Positions 39,793 through 49,202 are shown, counted from the first letter of the stretch. The stretch: 64,000 nucleotides of DNA from VXYL01 sp965203685 (GCA_965203685.1 OZ241908.1:1798001-1862000), one strand, 5' to 3'. The notes: generated by a model not told the origin, from the letters alone. Program-made: numbers and translations.

Positions 39793-40899
39793 ATGTACGA
39801 AGACACGCGCTATCCGGTCAGCGCCGAGGTGATTGAGCGCCACGACGAGGCTTGGCGGTTGATCGCGGCGCCGGGTGCCTTCTGGAACGGTGCCGAGCGG
39901 GTCCAGATAGTGGCGGAGACCCGCGCTGCAACGGCGTGCATGCTGTGCGAGCGGCGCAAGGCAGCGCTTTCGCCGTTCGCGGTGGATGGCGAACACGACT
40001 CGGTCTCGGATCTGCCACCGGTGCTGATCGAGATGATCCATCGCATGCGCACCGACCCGGGCCGCTATACGCGCACGGTGTTCGACGGCGTTCTCGCGGC
40101 TGGCATCTCCCGCGAGCGCTACATCGAAGCCGTCAGCGTGGTCAACGCCACGGTGATCGTGGACACCATGCATGCCGCTTTAGGCCTACCGCTGCCAGAC
40201 CTGCCGACACCGGAACCGGGCCCGCCGACCGGTCAGGCCGCCCCGGATGTCGTCGACGACGGCGCCTGGGTGCCGCTAACCCGGGTCGACGACCACACGG
40301 CCACGGTCACCGGTTTGCCCGGTGCGCCGAACATCGCCCGGTCCATGGGCTGCGTACCCTCGGCGGTGGCGCTCTTCTTCACCGCGTTCCGCGGCCACTA
40401 TGCCCTGCGCGACATCCGGCTCGCGGTGTCGCAGCCCCAGGCGGAGTTCGTCGCGTCGCGGGTGTCCGCCATCAACCAGTGCTTCTACTGAACAACGTCG
40501 CACACGATGCTGCTCCGGGCGAGCGGCCAGCGCGAGGATCGGGACTTCAACCTGAACGCCGTCAACGAGGCCGATAGCGACCCCGGCGTCGACCACGCCA
40601 GCCACTTGCGACTGCTCACCGAGGCCGCCATCGGCAGCCGCTGGCAAGAACTCGCGACGCTACGCGAGGACGCCGCGGCAGCGATGGGCGAACAGGTCAT
40701 GGTGGACGCCCTCACAGTCGCCGCCGGCTTCAACGGCATCACCCGCGTCGCCGACGCTACTGGCATCCCCCTCGACCCCACGACCCAGGAAGTCACGGGG
40801 TCCATGCGCGCCGAGACGGGCATCGATGCCTTCGACTATGCCGCGAAGAGTGCGCGCTACGACCTGACCATCCAACAACAAACCGCGAGGCAGCAATGA
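39793..40899 (+). CDS. AhpD-like alkylhydroperoxidase, candidate selenoprotein (in-frame TGA at 40489-40491)
   Basis: One frame of 368 residues is read if TGA at codon 233 is decoded. The first half has an AhpD-like domain (about residues 20-135: RVQIVAETRAATACMLCERR, then HRMRTDPGRYTRTVFDG). The second half holds the active site: Glu218, Cys230, TGA at 233, His237 (AINQCFY-U-TTSHTMLLR), matching Glu118, Cys130, Cys133, His137 of mycobacterial AhpD exactly in spacing. Sec therefore replaces the second cysteine (C-x-x-U). Homology runs on past the TGA without a break to ARYDLTIQQQ. A hairpin suited to a bacterial SECIS lies at 40509-40527. AhpD proteins are thiol peroxidase reductants. ATG 39793 follows GGGGAGG. 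A VOC gene overlaps its stop (ATGA). Without Sec decoding the product stops at 232 residues. Confidence 0.85.
40509..40527 (+). promoter_or_regulatory. Candidate bacterial SECIS hairpin
   Basis: GCTGCTC-CGGGC-GAGCGGC forms a 7-bp stem (one G-U) with a 5-base G-rich loop. The stem starts 17 bases after the in-frame TGA and the loop is 24-29 bases after it, inside the 16-37-base range known for bacterial SECIS elements, which need a G near the start of the apical loop. It lies in the coding sequence, as bacterial SECIS do. Confidence 0.6.
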
Positions 40900-41276
40900 G
40901 CATCATCGGAATCGAGGAGATCTTCCTGGACGTCGAGGACCTCGCCCGCGCCGTCAACTTCTACGAAGGCGTACTGGGCTTACCCGTCGCGATGCGCAAC
41001 GACGAGCGCGCCTACCTGCAATGCGAGCGCAGCCACGTCGTCCTGCAGGTCAAGGGGCACGGTGGGCGTCACCGGGGCGGTGGCCCGATGCACTTCTCGT
41101 TCACGGTCACCGAGGATGTGTTCGACGGCGTCGCCGAGCGTGCCGCCGCCGCGAGCATCTTCACCCGCGGCCCCATGGGCGAGCGGGGCAAAGGACGAGC
41201 GTTGTTCATGCTCGACCCCGACGGCAACGAAACCGAGGTGAATACCCGCTACCTCTACGGCGTACCGAAGCGCTGA
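40896..41276 (+). CDS. VOC family protein
   Basis: A 126-residue single-domain VOC protein. GIEEIFLDVEDLARAVNFYE (residues 4-23) forms the first beta-alpha-beta module, MHFSFTVTEDVFDGVAERAA the second, and ALFMLDPDGNETEVNTRYL the closing strand with the metal-ligand Glu. There is a His in GPMHFSF as a further ligand. The ATG at 40896 overlaps the stop of the AhpD-like gene (ATGA), so the two are co-translated and likely act together. This form of VOC can be a glyoxalase, a lyase or a resistance protein; the substrate is unknown. Confidence 0.82.
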   Translation: MSIIGIEEIFLDVEDLARAVNFYEGVLGLPVAMRNDERAYLQCERSHVVLQVKGHGGRHRGGGPMHFSFTVTEDVFDGVAERAAAASIFTRGPMGERGKGRALFMLDPDGNETEVNTRYLYGVPKR

Positions 41277-41317
41277 ACCTTGGCGGTAGGCGAGGTTCAG
41301 CGAGGAAATAGGCTCAG

Positions 41318-42298
41318 CTAATCGTGATCGGCCGCTGGACGGAGGACTTCGGTCACGCCGTCGATCAGATCCGCGCCGGCATCCGCGGTGACGATCAGAT
41401 CCGTTACGGCTGCGATCTGTTCCCAGTCGTCCGTATCGCCTAGCAGGGCGTTAAGCTGATCGCCGACCGCGTCGCCGAACCGCCTTGTCGCGAGGCGGCG
41501 CAGCACGAGCCGCTGACCCTCTACACGTCCTTGGGCGACCCCCTGCCGGATGAACTGTTTGGGCCACTCCGCCATCCTATCCGTAAGCGCCATGGTTGCC
41601 TCCTTCAAAGTACTGCCCAGATCCTTCAGCTCGCCGGGCGCCAAGCGCTCGATCTTTGCCGCCATCCAATCCCGGAACACCAAGCCGAGATCCGCATCGG
41701 CCGGGTGCCGCAGCCAGCCCTCCAGCGCCCGTGCGGCGCGGGCGAGTGCATCAGGCGTCCTGCTCTGCTCGAAGCCGACCACGCCTCGGAGCAGATTATC
41801 ACGGGGCAGCCGTTCCACGGCCACTCGCCGCTCGTCAAGAACGAGCGAGCGTTGCGAAGGCTGGTAGGGCGCGAGCGATTCGGGCACCGCGCCGAAGAGG
41901 TCGCGCATCTCCAACGTGTCCACCCACGGGGTCTCGCCGTTGTAGAGCACGACGGGCAGCACCGGCGGCCAGCGGCCGGGCCGGCCGAGCTCATCGCGTC
42001 TGTCGAGCTCCCCGTAGAGCAGGGCCGTGTACTCCAGGTTGCGCAGCGGCATGCGGAGGTCCTTTTCGGATTGGAACTCCAGCAGGACGAGCAGGTAGAG
42101 CCAGTCGCCGCGGAACCGGACCCGCCAGACCGCGTCGCCGCGCCGTTGCTGCCACATGTCGCCGACGTATTCGGCCGGGAGCTTGTCAAGCGTGTCGAAA
42201 TCGACCTCGCCGAGCCAGTCGGGATGGCCGACGGCGCGCAGCAGGTCGGCGACCGTGCGCTTGAAGGAGAACAGCCGCCTGTAGATCGGATCGTTCAT
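41318..42298 (-). CDS. Rpn-family nuclease/putative transposase
   Basis: A 326-residue PD-(D/E)XK nuclease of the Rpn (YhgA-like) family. The active-site region is WLYLLVLLEFQSEKDLRMPL (about residues 75-94), with the E-x-Q form of the motif, followed by the RNLEYTALLYGEL helix and PVVLYNGETPWVD near 125. The N-terminus has the usual MNDPIYRRLFSFKRTVADLL. A helical middle and a tail (VLRRLATRRFGDAVGDQLNA) end the protein. Rpn proteins promote RecA-independent recombination and cut DNA; some act in phage defence. ATG 42298 matches the family start. It is unrelated at DNA level to the Rpn-type gene at 19619. Confidence 0.85.
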   Translation of the reverse strand: MNDPIYRRLFSFKRTVADLLRAVGHPDWLGEVDFDTLDKLPAEYVGDMWQQRRGDAVWRVRFRGDWLYLLVLLEFQSEKDLRMPLRNLEYTALLYGELDRRDELGRPGRWPPVLPVVLYNGETPWVDTLEMRDLFGAVPESLAPYQPSQRSLVLDERRVAVERLPRDNLLRGVVGFEQSRTPDALARAARALEGWLRHPADADLGLVFRDWMAAKIERLAPGELKDLGSTLKEATMALTDRMAEWPKQFIRQGVAQGRVEGQRLVLRRLATRRFGDAVGDQLNALLGDTDDWEQIAAVTDLIVTADAGADLIDGVTEVLRPAADHD

Positions 42299-42540
42299 CG
42301 CAGGGGCACGGTAGCGGGCCCGCAAGGCCGCGTCTTTGGACGATCTCTCGACTTAGCGTAGGAGATCGACCAACGGCGGATAGAGAAATGTGCCCTGCGG
42401 GCTGTAGGACGAATGCACCGACGAGCGGGCTTGCTCGATCAGACACGGCCGCGCCGCGGGGACTTGGCGAGGCTCTACGTTTGCTTACCAGCCCGCCTTG
42501 GTATACGTTGGCTCCTATATGGGCTTCGCAGTATTACCAA

Positions 42541-43059
42541 ATGGTCAGTCAGCTTCCTCAGCCTGAGCCTGGTCCGCAGCCGGCGTACCAACATGAGGGT
42601 CAGTTGGTGAACAGCGAGCGGGCAACTACTGAGGGCCCGGCCGCGGTGCCGCGAGAAAGTGACGTCGTGTCCCTGTTGGCGTGTCCAACGGGCGAAGTGG
42701 TGTTGTCCCTAGTGCGTTCCGGCTTGCCGTTCGTTGCGCTGGAGAAGCTTGTAGCGGCAGTTGGCTCAACGCAAAGGGAAGTCGCCAGCGTGCTAGGTAT
42801 ACCGGCGACAACCCTGAGCCGCCGGCGACGAGATGGGCGACTCACGCCGGTCGAGTCGGACCACGTGATCCGCATCGCACGACTGACGGTCATGGCTAGG
42901 GCCCTGATGGCCGGCGATCCGATCGCTGCCCAGCGCTGGCTTACGACCCAACACCCCGTCTTGGGCCATGAAACGCCTTTGCGGCGTGCGTCGACGGAGA
43001 CGGGCGGGCGCGAAGTGGAGGACCTCATCGGTCGTCTCCGACACGGCGTCTTCAGTTAG
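42541..43059 (+). CDS. Xre/MbcA/ParS-type antitoxin of a RES system
   Basis: A 172-residue antitoxin that belongs with the RES toxin downstream. The helix-turn-helix region reads FVALEKLVAAVGSTQREVAS and then VLGIPATTLSRRRRDG (about residues 65-100), and the C-terminal DUF2384-like domain begins at RLTPVESDHVIRIARL, with ALMAGDPIAAQRWLTTQHPV later. The first 40 residues are low in conservation, so a later start is possible. Its stop overlaps the toxin GTG (TAGTG, 43057-43061). The antitoxin binds and blocks the toxin and represses the operon. Confidence 0.82.
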   Translation: MVSQLPQPEPGPQPAYQHEGQLVNSERATTEGPAAVPRESDVVSLLACPTGEVVLSLVRSGLPFVALEKLVAAVGSTQREVASVLGIPATTLSRRRRDGRLTPVESDHVIRIARLTVMARALMAGDPIAAQRWLTTQHPVLGHETPLRRASTETGGREVEDLIGRLRHGVFS

Positions 43060-43532
43060 TGCTGACAGGGTGGCGTTTGGCGGCCCCGGAGTTCGCGGCG
43101 ACCGCCGAGGGCATGATGTCCGGCGAGGGCGCCCGGCTTTTCGGCGGTCGCTGGAACAGTCCGGGCGTCCGTGCCGTGTATCTCGCCGACAGTCTCGCGC
43201 TCGCCGGCATGGAATTGTTGGTTCACCTAGGCGACCTCGATGTGCTCAGGACGTACCGCAAGTTGCCGGTGACCATTCCGGACGAGTTGGTGATGCACAT
43301 CGATCCGGTCGCATTGCCGGTCGGATGGGAGACATCGCCGCACACCGTGACGCGCGCGATTGGAGACAGATGGCTCGCCGACGGGCAATCCTCTGTTCTG
43401 CAGGTTCCAAGCGCCGTGATTACGGTTGAGTGCAATTTCGTCGTCAATCCGCGCCATCCTGACGTTGGCACCATCGGCATCGGCCCGATCTCGGACTTTC
43501 GCTTCGACCCTAGGCTCAGGAACTTAGCGTAG
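43059..43532 (+). CDS. RES domain toxin
   Basis: A 157-residue RES-domain protein, ADP-ribosyl-transferase-fold toxins that degrade or transfer NAD+. The three family residues are visible: Arg in TGWRLAAPEF (N-terminus), Glu in LAGMELLVHLGDL (about residue 50), and Ser in SVLQVPSAV near 123, with the typical GGRWNSPGVRAVYLADSLAL between. Translation begins at GTG 43059, overlapping the antitoxin stop. It forms a type II toxin-antitoxin pair that looks intact, unlike the decayed pairs at 12.9-14 kb. A bidirectional terminator follows. Confidence 0.88.
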   Translation: MLTGWRLAAPEFAATAEGMMSGEGARLFGGRWNSPGVRAVYLADSLALAGMELLVHLGDLDVLRTYRKLPVTIPDELVMHIDPVALPVGWETSPHTVTRAIGDRWLADGQSSVLQVPSAVITVECNFVVNPRHPDVGTIGIGPISDFRFDPRLRNLA

Positions 43533-43544
43533 TCGCAGCGAGGC

Positions 43545-43571
43545 AGAGGGGGCGACCCGCTCGCCCCCTCT
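43545..43571. terminator. Bidirectional hairpin terminator between RES toxin and carboxylase
   Basis: AGAGGGGGCGA and TCGCCCCCTCT form an 11-bp perfect stem with a 5-base loop (CCCGC). It lies between two convergent genes and overlaps the carboxylase stop codon by two bases. There is no long U-run, so its efficiency is uncertain. Confidence 0.6.
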
Positions 43572-46500
43572 AAGGTCGAAACTGCAACGCCCGTGGTCCG
43601 AGTTTGTCCGGCAGCGTCACCAGCCGCCAAGCCGTCTCCACCCACTCGCAGATCAGCCGCCGCGTGTCCCGCGGATCGACCATCTCCTCGATCTGGAACT
43701 TGGACAGTGGGCCGATTGGCCCGCGCGCGCTCTCGATGCGGGCCATGAGTTCGTCGCGCAAGGCGCGTGGATCCTCGGCTTCGGCAAGCTGGCGCTTGTA
43801 CGCCGCCTCGATGCCGCCTTCAGGGGGAATTCCGCCTGCATCGGCCGCTGGCCACGCGACCCGTACCGAAGGCCGCGAGCGCGGCGTGGCGTAGTTGTTG
43901 CCGGCTACCCCGAAGCTGCGCCGCATGACGACGGTGAAGATCGGCACGGTGACCTGCGAGAAGGCCACCATCCACTCGCCACCTCGCCGGATCGTGCCGG
44001 TGATTTCGTGTTCGAGCCCGACGGCGAACCCGGGGTTGTCGACGAGGTTCAGGACCGGGACGTGGAAGAGATCGCAGAGGTCGAGGTGGCGGGTCAGCTT
44101 GCTGCACCCGTCCGCCGTCAGCGCGCCGCCGTTCGCGTGTTGGCTGTCCGAGGCGATGACGCCCACGGGGTGGCCGTTGAAACGCGCGAAGCCGGTCACC
44201 TGGTCCGTTCCCCACAACGGGCCGACCTCGAAGAACGAGTCCTTGTCCGCCATCAGGCGGATCGCCTTGCGCACATCGAACGTGGTCGTCCGCTTGCGGG
44301 GGATCAGCGTGAACAGTTCCTCGTCGCGCCGGTCCGGCGGGTCGTCGCTGCGCGGCGGCGCGACCGGCGGGGTCTCGTAGACGCTCGACGGCAGGTAGGA
44401 CAGGAATCGGCGCGTCAGTTCGGCGGCTTCTTCCTCGGTTTCCGCGAGGTTGTCCACCGAGCCGTTGCGGCAGTGGATGTGCCAGCCGCCGAGATCCTCC
44501 TTGGTGATGTCGTAGCCCATGGCATGCTGGACAACCGGCGGGCCGGCGACGAACAGTTGCGCGATATCGCGCACCATGACTGAAAAGTGGCCGAGTACGG
44601 CTTTCGCCGCGCCGATGCCGACGACGCTGCCGAGCAGCATGTTGACCACCGGCACCGTGGACAGTTGCTCGGTGTACATGGCACTGCCGAGGTGCCCCGG
44701 CAGGAACGAACCGCCGCCGCCGGCAACCCGGGGTCGGCCGGCCTTGATGGCGCCACTGCTCTCCTTCGCCGTGCTCTCGCCTTCGGCCTTCTGTTTCGGG
44801 ACCATGGCCGCGACGCTACCACCGCCGGACGAGCCGTCCAGCAAGCGGATGGACGGCAGTCGCAACTCCAGGGCCAGGCGGTCGAGGTAGCCGCTCTTGG
44901 CGCCGATCGCGCCGTCGGCATGCCCGCCCCGGGAGGTGAAGTCGTCGGCGCAGACCACTGTGCCGCGACCTTCGATCTTGCCCCATCCGCCGACGTGGTT
45001 GGCCGGCGTGAAGTCGGTGATCGTGCCGTATTCGTCGTACGAGGCGAACCCGGCGATGCTACCGACTTCCCGGAACGAGCCTTCGTCGAGCAAGAGGTCG
45101 ATGCGCTCCCGGCAGGTGAGCTTGCCCCGACTACGTTGCCGGACGACGCCGGGGTCCTCCGACCCCGGTGCGAGTCTCTTGTGCGCCAAGGTCTGCATCG
45201 TCGCGACGTCGCGCAACAACGGTGCCCACGTCTCACCTTCATCGTCTGCGGAGATCCGCTCGGCACCCTCGGCCGGGGCGATCACGGCGAACACCTGGCC
45301 GGCCTCCACGTTGTCGCCGGGTTGCAGCGGCTGCGCAGCGGCGACGGTGCCTGTGCACGGTGCGGCCACCTGGGACTCCATCTTCATCGCGCTGACGACG
45401 AGGAGTGGATCGCCCGCCTGCACGCGGTCGCCCTCGTGGGCGCGCACTTCGAGCACGGAACCCGCCATGGGACAGGCGACGGCTTCCTGGCCTGCGGCTA
45501 CATCGAGGTCGGCGGCCGCCGGTGCCGGCGTCGAGCCCGCACCGCCAACGGCGGACACGCCCATGACCGTGGCTTGTTGCTGGAGCAACGCCAAGGCACC
45601 GTTGCCGTTGTCGGTTGAAGCGAGTAGGGACGGCTCCTCGCCGAGGAGCGTCGTCCGGGCGTCGCCGGTACGTACGTCGGGATGCTGAAGTATCGTCTTC
45701 AGTTGGGCGATGTTCGTCGCCAATCCTCCCACGTGGAACTCGTCCAGGGCCCGGCGGGTCCGGTCGACGGCGGCCGCGAACACCGCGGACTCCTCCTGCC
45801 GGGACACCGAGGTGCCGACGACCTTGGCCAGCAGCGGGTCGAACTGCGGCGGTGGCGTGTAGCCCACGTAGCCGTTCGCGTCCACGCGCACGCCCGGCCC
45901 CGAGGGTTCCTTGTAGGCCGACAAGGTGCCGGTACCGCGCGCGACCACCCGCGCCTGGACCGAGAAACCGCGCGGTGCGCCGACGGCCTGCTGGTCGGCG
46001 AGCCCCAAGGACTCGAGGCTTGCCCCCGCCGCGATGCGGAACTGCGCCTCGACGAGATCGATGCCGGTGACCTCTTCCGTGACCGTATGTTCCACCTGGA
46101 TGCGCGGGTTGCACTCGATGAAGTAGTGGTCGCCGGTCTCTGGCGTGACCAGGAACTCCACCGTGCCGGCATTGACGTAGCCGGCGGCCTTGACCAGCTT
46201 CACGGCGTCGGCGTGGATGCGCGCACGCAAGCTGGCGTCCAGGCCGGGTGCGGGCGCTGTCTCGATGACTTTCTGGTTGCGCAGTTGCACCGAGCAGTCG
46301 CGTTCATGCAGGTGCACGGTATTGCCGGTCTGATCGGCGAGCACCTGCACTTCGATGTGCCGCGGGCGTTCGATGAGCTTTTCCACGAACAGCGCACCGT
46401 TGCCGAACGCGGCCTCGGCTTCACTCCGACAGCGCTCGAACGCGTCGGCCATCGCCTCGCTGTCCGCGATTGCGCGCATGCCGCGACCGCCGCCGCCGGC

Positions 46501-47004
46501 CGCGGCCTTGAGCATGACCGGGTAGCCGATCTCCTCGGCGAACGCCGCAGCCGCTTCGCTAGATGCGAGCGGCTCGGCGCTTCCCGGAACCGTCGGGATG
46601 TCGAGCGACTGCGCCAACGCCCGCGCCTGCACCTTGTCCCCGAACAGTTCAAGCGCAGCCGGTGGCGGGCCGATGAAGGTGATGCCACGCTCGGCGCACA
46701 GGGCCGCGTAAGGCCCGTTCTCGGCGAGGAACCCGTAGCCTGGGTGTACGCAGTCGCATCCGGCTTCCTCGGCAACCGCAACGAGGGCTTCGGCGTCGAG
46801 GTAGGCGGCGACTGGATCCTCGGCCGCGCCGTTCCCGAGTTGCCGGGCCTCGGTGGCGAGGCGAGTGTGCAGCGACAAGGCATCGACCGGGGCGTAGACG
46901 CCAACCGACTCCATGCCGAGGGCGGACGCCGCCTTCGCGATGCGAATGGCGATCTCGCCACGGTTGCTGATCAGGACTCGTTGATGCGCTTGGGTCGAAC
47001 CCAC
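43570..47004 (-). CDS. Single-chain acyl-CoA carboxylase (biotin carboxylase, BCCP and carboxyltransferase)
   Basis: A 1144-residue fusion of all acyl-CoA carboxylase parts. Biotin carboxylase fills about residues 5-455 (VLISNRGEIAIRIAKAASAL at the start, GYPVMLKAAAGGGGRGMRAI near 155-175). The biotin carrier follows at about 510-580, with the biotinylated Lys in VVSAMKMESQVAAP. The carboxyltransferase spans about 620-1130, with GSSGGGSVAAM and the DNPGFAVGLEHEI and GAGG-type turns. Such single-chain enzymes carboxylate acetyl- or propionyl-CoA, or longer acyl-CoAs. The start is GTG 47004. It is a stand-alone gene, distinct from the four-subunit AccABCD used for fatty-acid synthesis. Confidence 0.9.
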   Translation of the reverse strand: MGSTQAHQRVLISNRGEIAIRIAKAASALGMESVGVYAPVDALSLHTRLATEARQLGNGAAEDPVAAYLDAEALVAVAEEAGCDCVHPGYGFLAENGPYAALCAERGITFIGPPPAALELFGDKVQARALAQSLDIPTVPGSAEPLASSEAAAAFAEEIGYPVMLKAAAGGGGRGMRAIADSEAMADAFERCRSEAEAAFGNGALFVEKLIERPRHIEVQVLADQTGNTVHLHERDCSVQLRNQKVIETAPAPGLDASLRARIHADAVKLVKAAGYVNAGTVEFLVTPETGDHYFIECNPRIQVEHTVTEEVTGIDLVEAQFRIAAGASLESLGLADQQAVGAPRGFSVQARVVARGTGTLSAYKEPSGPGVRVDANGYVGYTPPPQFDPLLAKVVGTSVSRQEESAVFAAAVDRTRRALDEFHVGGLATNIAQLKTILQHPDVRTGDARTTLLGEEPSLLASTDNGNGALALLQQQATVMGVSAVGGAGSTPAPAAADLDVAAGQEAVACPMAGSVLEVRAHEGDRVQAGDPLLVVSAMKMESQVAAPCTGTVAAAQPLQPGDNVEAGQVFAVIAPAEGAERISADDEGETWAPLLRDVATMQTLAHKRLAPGSEDPGVVRQRSRGKLTCRERIDLLLDEGSFREVGSIAGFASYDEYGTITDFTPANHVGGWGKIEGRGTVVCADDFTSRGGHADGAIGAKSGYLDRLALELRLPSIRLLDGSSGGGSVAAMVPKQKAEGESTAKESSGAIKAGRPRVAGGGGSFLPGHLGSAMYTEQLSTVPVVNMLLGSVVGIGAAKAVLGHFSVMVRDIAQLFVAGPPVVQHAMGYDITKEDLGGWHIHCRNGSVDNLAETEEEAAELTRRFLSYLPSSVYETPPVAPPRSDDPPDRRDEELFTLIPRKRTTTFDVRKAIRLMADKDSFFEVGPLWGTDQVTGFARFNGHPVGVIASDSQHANGGALTADGCSKLTRHLDLCDLFHVPVLNLVDNPGFAVGLEHEITGTIRRGGEWMVAFSQVTVPIFTVVMRRSFGVAGNNYATPRSRPSVRVAWPAADAGGIPPEGGIEAAYKRQLAEAEDPRALRDELMARIESARGPIGPLSKFQIEEMVDPRDTRRLICEWVETAWRLVTLPDKLGPRALQFRP

Positions 47005-47078
47005 GCCTTACCCCTCATTCAGTCGTGGAAAGGCCGATCATCGTTGAAGCCGGTCACCCGGCGCAACGTGTCACCGGT

Positions 47079-49199
47079 CTAGGAACCGCTGAGCCGCCGC
47101 CAAAGGAACTCGTAGACCAATGCCCACATGAAGGCGCTCTGGGCGTTGTCCGCCGCGCCGCCGTGCCCGCCCTCGATGTTCTCGTAGTAGGTGACATCGT
47201 GTCCGAGCGCGCGCATCTTGGCCACCATCTTGCGCGCGTGGCCTGGATGCACGCGGTCATCGCGGGTCGAGGTGGTGATCAGGAGTGGCGGATAGGCGAC
47301 GTCTTGACGCACGTTCTGATAGGGGGAGTACTGCCGCAGAAAGGCCCAGTCCTCGGGGTTGTCGGGGTCGCCGTACTCGGCCACCCAACTCGCCCCGGCG
47401 AGCAGTTCGTGGTAGCGCCGCATGTCGAGCAGGGGTACTTGCGCCACGATCGCGCCGAAGAGGTCCGGACGCATGGTGAGCATGTTGCCCATCAAGAGGC
47501 CGCCGTTGCTGCCGCCGAGGATGCCGAGCCGCGAGGTCTCGGTCACGCCGCGCTCGACGAGGTGCTCGGCGACCGCGATGAAATCGTCATAGGCGCGCTG
47601 GCGGTTCTCGCGCAACGCGGCCCGATGCCAACGCGGACCGAACTCGCCGCCGCCGCGGATGTTGGCGACGACGTACGTGCCGCCCCGTTCCAGCCAAGCG
47701 AGCCCGACGCCGGCCGAGTAGCCCGGAAGTAAGGGGATCTCGAAGCCGCCGTAGCCGTAGAGCAGCGTCGGTCCGTCGGTGGCGCCTTGCGGACCGACCT
47801 GGAAATACGGAATGGGCGTGCCGTCGGCGGAGTGGGCCCAGTGTTGCGAGATGGTGAGCCCGTCGGTGTCGAAGTAGCCCGGTTGCTGCTTAAGGATCTC
47901 GGGTTCGTCAGTTGCTGCGGCGACCGTGCCGAGCAGCAGCGTGGGCGGGGTCAGGTAGTCCGTGGTGTTGGCGAAATAGGCATCGTCGTGGTCGGGATCG
48001 ACCGGGCTGACGCTTACGGTGCGGAAACCGTCGCTCGCGAAGAGCGAACGCTGGGACCAGCCGTCGTCCGTGGGGGTCGCCACGTAGACGCGGTTGCGCA
48101 CGTTGTCGAGCACGTTGACCAGCACGTGGCGGCGCGTGGGCGCGAACCCGGCGAGGGAGGTCTCAGGCGTCGGCACGAACAGCGTGTCGAGATCCCGGTC
48201 ACCGGCAAGGAACGCATCGAGGTTGGCCGAGAGTACGCTGCCGGCCAGGTACGTCTTGCCGCCGACGGTCCAGTCGGACTTCAGGCTGATGAACAACCGA
48301 CCGCGATGGGTGTACGCATCGGCGTCGGACGGTTTGTCGATGGGGATGAGCCGCCCGTCGCGGCGCACGTACATGTCGCTGTTGTAGAAGTCCGTTGCGC
48401 GCCACACCAACTCCGTCTCGAAACCTTGGGCGAGGTCGGCGGACGCGCTGACGCTGATGTCGGTGGGTCGGCCTTCGAAGACCACCTCGGCTTCGGCGAG
48501 GTCTTGCCCGCGGTGCCAGAGCTTGACGATGCGCGGGTAGCCCGACTCGGTCATCGTCCCGGGGCCGAAGTCGGTGGCTACGAAAATGCTGTCGGGCCCC
48601 GCCCACGCGACGGAGCCCTTGGATTCGGGCAGCGTGAAACCGTCGGCGACGAATGATCGCGCCTCGATGTCGAACTCACGGCGAACCCTCGCGTCAGCCC
48701 CGCCCCGCGACAGGCTGACCAGGCAACGGCCGTAATCCGGCTGGCGACAGGCGGAGCCGCCGTACACCCAGTTCTCCTTCTCTTGGCGCGCCAACTCGTC
48801 GAGATCCAAGATGGTTTCCCACTCGGGCTCGGGCTTGCGGTACTCGTCGAGCGTCGTACGACGCCACAGGCCCCGGGGATTGTCCGTATCGCGCCAGAAG
48901 TTGTAGTAGTAGTCGCCCATCTTCCCGACGCCGGGGATGCGGTCCTCGGAGTCGAAAACCTCGAGCAGACGCTCTCTCAGTCTCTTGAACGACGACCGTT
49001 CGCCCCACTTGCGGACGGTGTCCTGGTTGCGCGCGCGCACCCAGCGAATGGCGCGTTGGCCGTCGACCTCCTCGAGCCAGAGGTAGGGATCTTCATCGGT
49101 ATTCACGGCGGACTCCGGCGGCGGGCCTGACACGGGGGCGCAGGCGGCAAGGAAGAGCAAAGGGACGAGCAATAGGACGGCGGTGGCGGCTTGGCGCAT
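47079..49199 (-). CDS. Prolyl oligopeptidase family serine peptidase (S9), lipoprotein
   Basis: A 706-residue S9 peptidase. The N-terminus is a lipoprotein signal (VPLLFLAAC, with Cys19 or so as the lipidated residue), so it is periplasmic. Residues about 40-430 form a seven-bladed propeller (DPYLWLEEVDGQRAIRWVRA at its start). The alpha/beta-hydrolase domain contains the nucleophile in ILGGSNGGLLMGN (about 555), the Asp in TRDDRVHPGHARKM (about 640) and the His in NIEGGHGGAADNAQ (about 675). It would cleave short proline-containing peptides. It shares its direction with the membrane protein gene just upstream (3 bases between). Confidence 0.9.
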   Translation of the reverse strand: MRQAATAVLLLVPLLFLAACAPVSGPPPESAVNTDEDPYLWLEEVDGQRAIRWVRARNQDTVRKWGERSSFKRLRERLLEVFDSEDRIPGVGKMGDYYYNFWRDTDNPRGLWRRTTLDEYRKPEPEWETILDLDELARQEKENWVYGGSACRQPDYGRCLVSLSRGGADARVRREFDIEARSFVADGFTLPESKGSVAWAGPDSIFVATDFGPGTMTESGYPRIVKLWHRGQDLAEAEVVFEGRPTDISVSASADLAQGFETELVWRATDFYNSDMYVRRDGRLIPIDKPSDADAYTHRGRLFISLKSDWTVGGKTYLAGSVLSANLDAFLAGDRDLDTLFVPTPETSLAGFAPTRRHVLVNVLDNVRNRVYVATPTDDGWSQRSLFASDGFRTVSVSPVDPDHDDAYFANTTDYLTPPTLLLGTVAAATDEPEILKQQPGYFDTDGLTISQHWAHSADGTPIPYFQVGPQGATDGPTLLYGYGGFEIPLLPGYSAGVGLAWLERGGTYVVANIRGGGEFGPRWHRAALRENRQRAYDDFIAVAEHLVERGVTETSRLGILGGSNGGLLMGNMLTMRPDLFGAIVAQVPLLDMRRYHELLAGASWVAEYGDPDNPEDWAFLRQYSPYQNVRQDVAYPPLLITTSTRDDRVHPGHARKMVAKMRALGHDVTYYENIEGGHGGAADNAQSAFMWALVYEFLWRRLSGS

Positions 49200-49202
49200 G
49201 GG

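Noticed and set aside
40489..40491. TGA read as Trp (alternative genetic code)
   Set aside because: Many genes here end in TGA, several in tight TGATG or ATGA overlaps (for example 5239-5243, 16991-16993, 25952-25955), so TGA is a true stop in this organism. TGG is used for Trp throughout.
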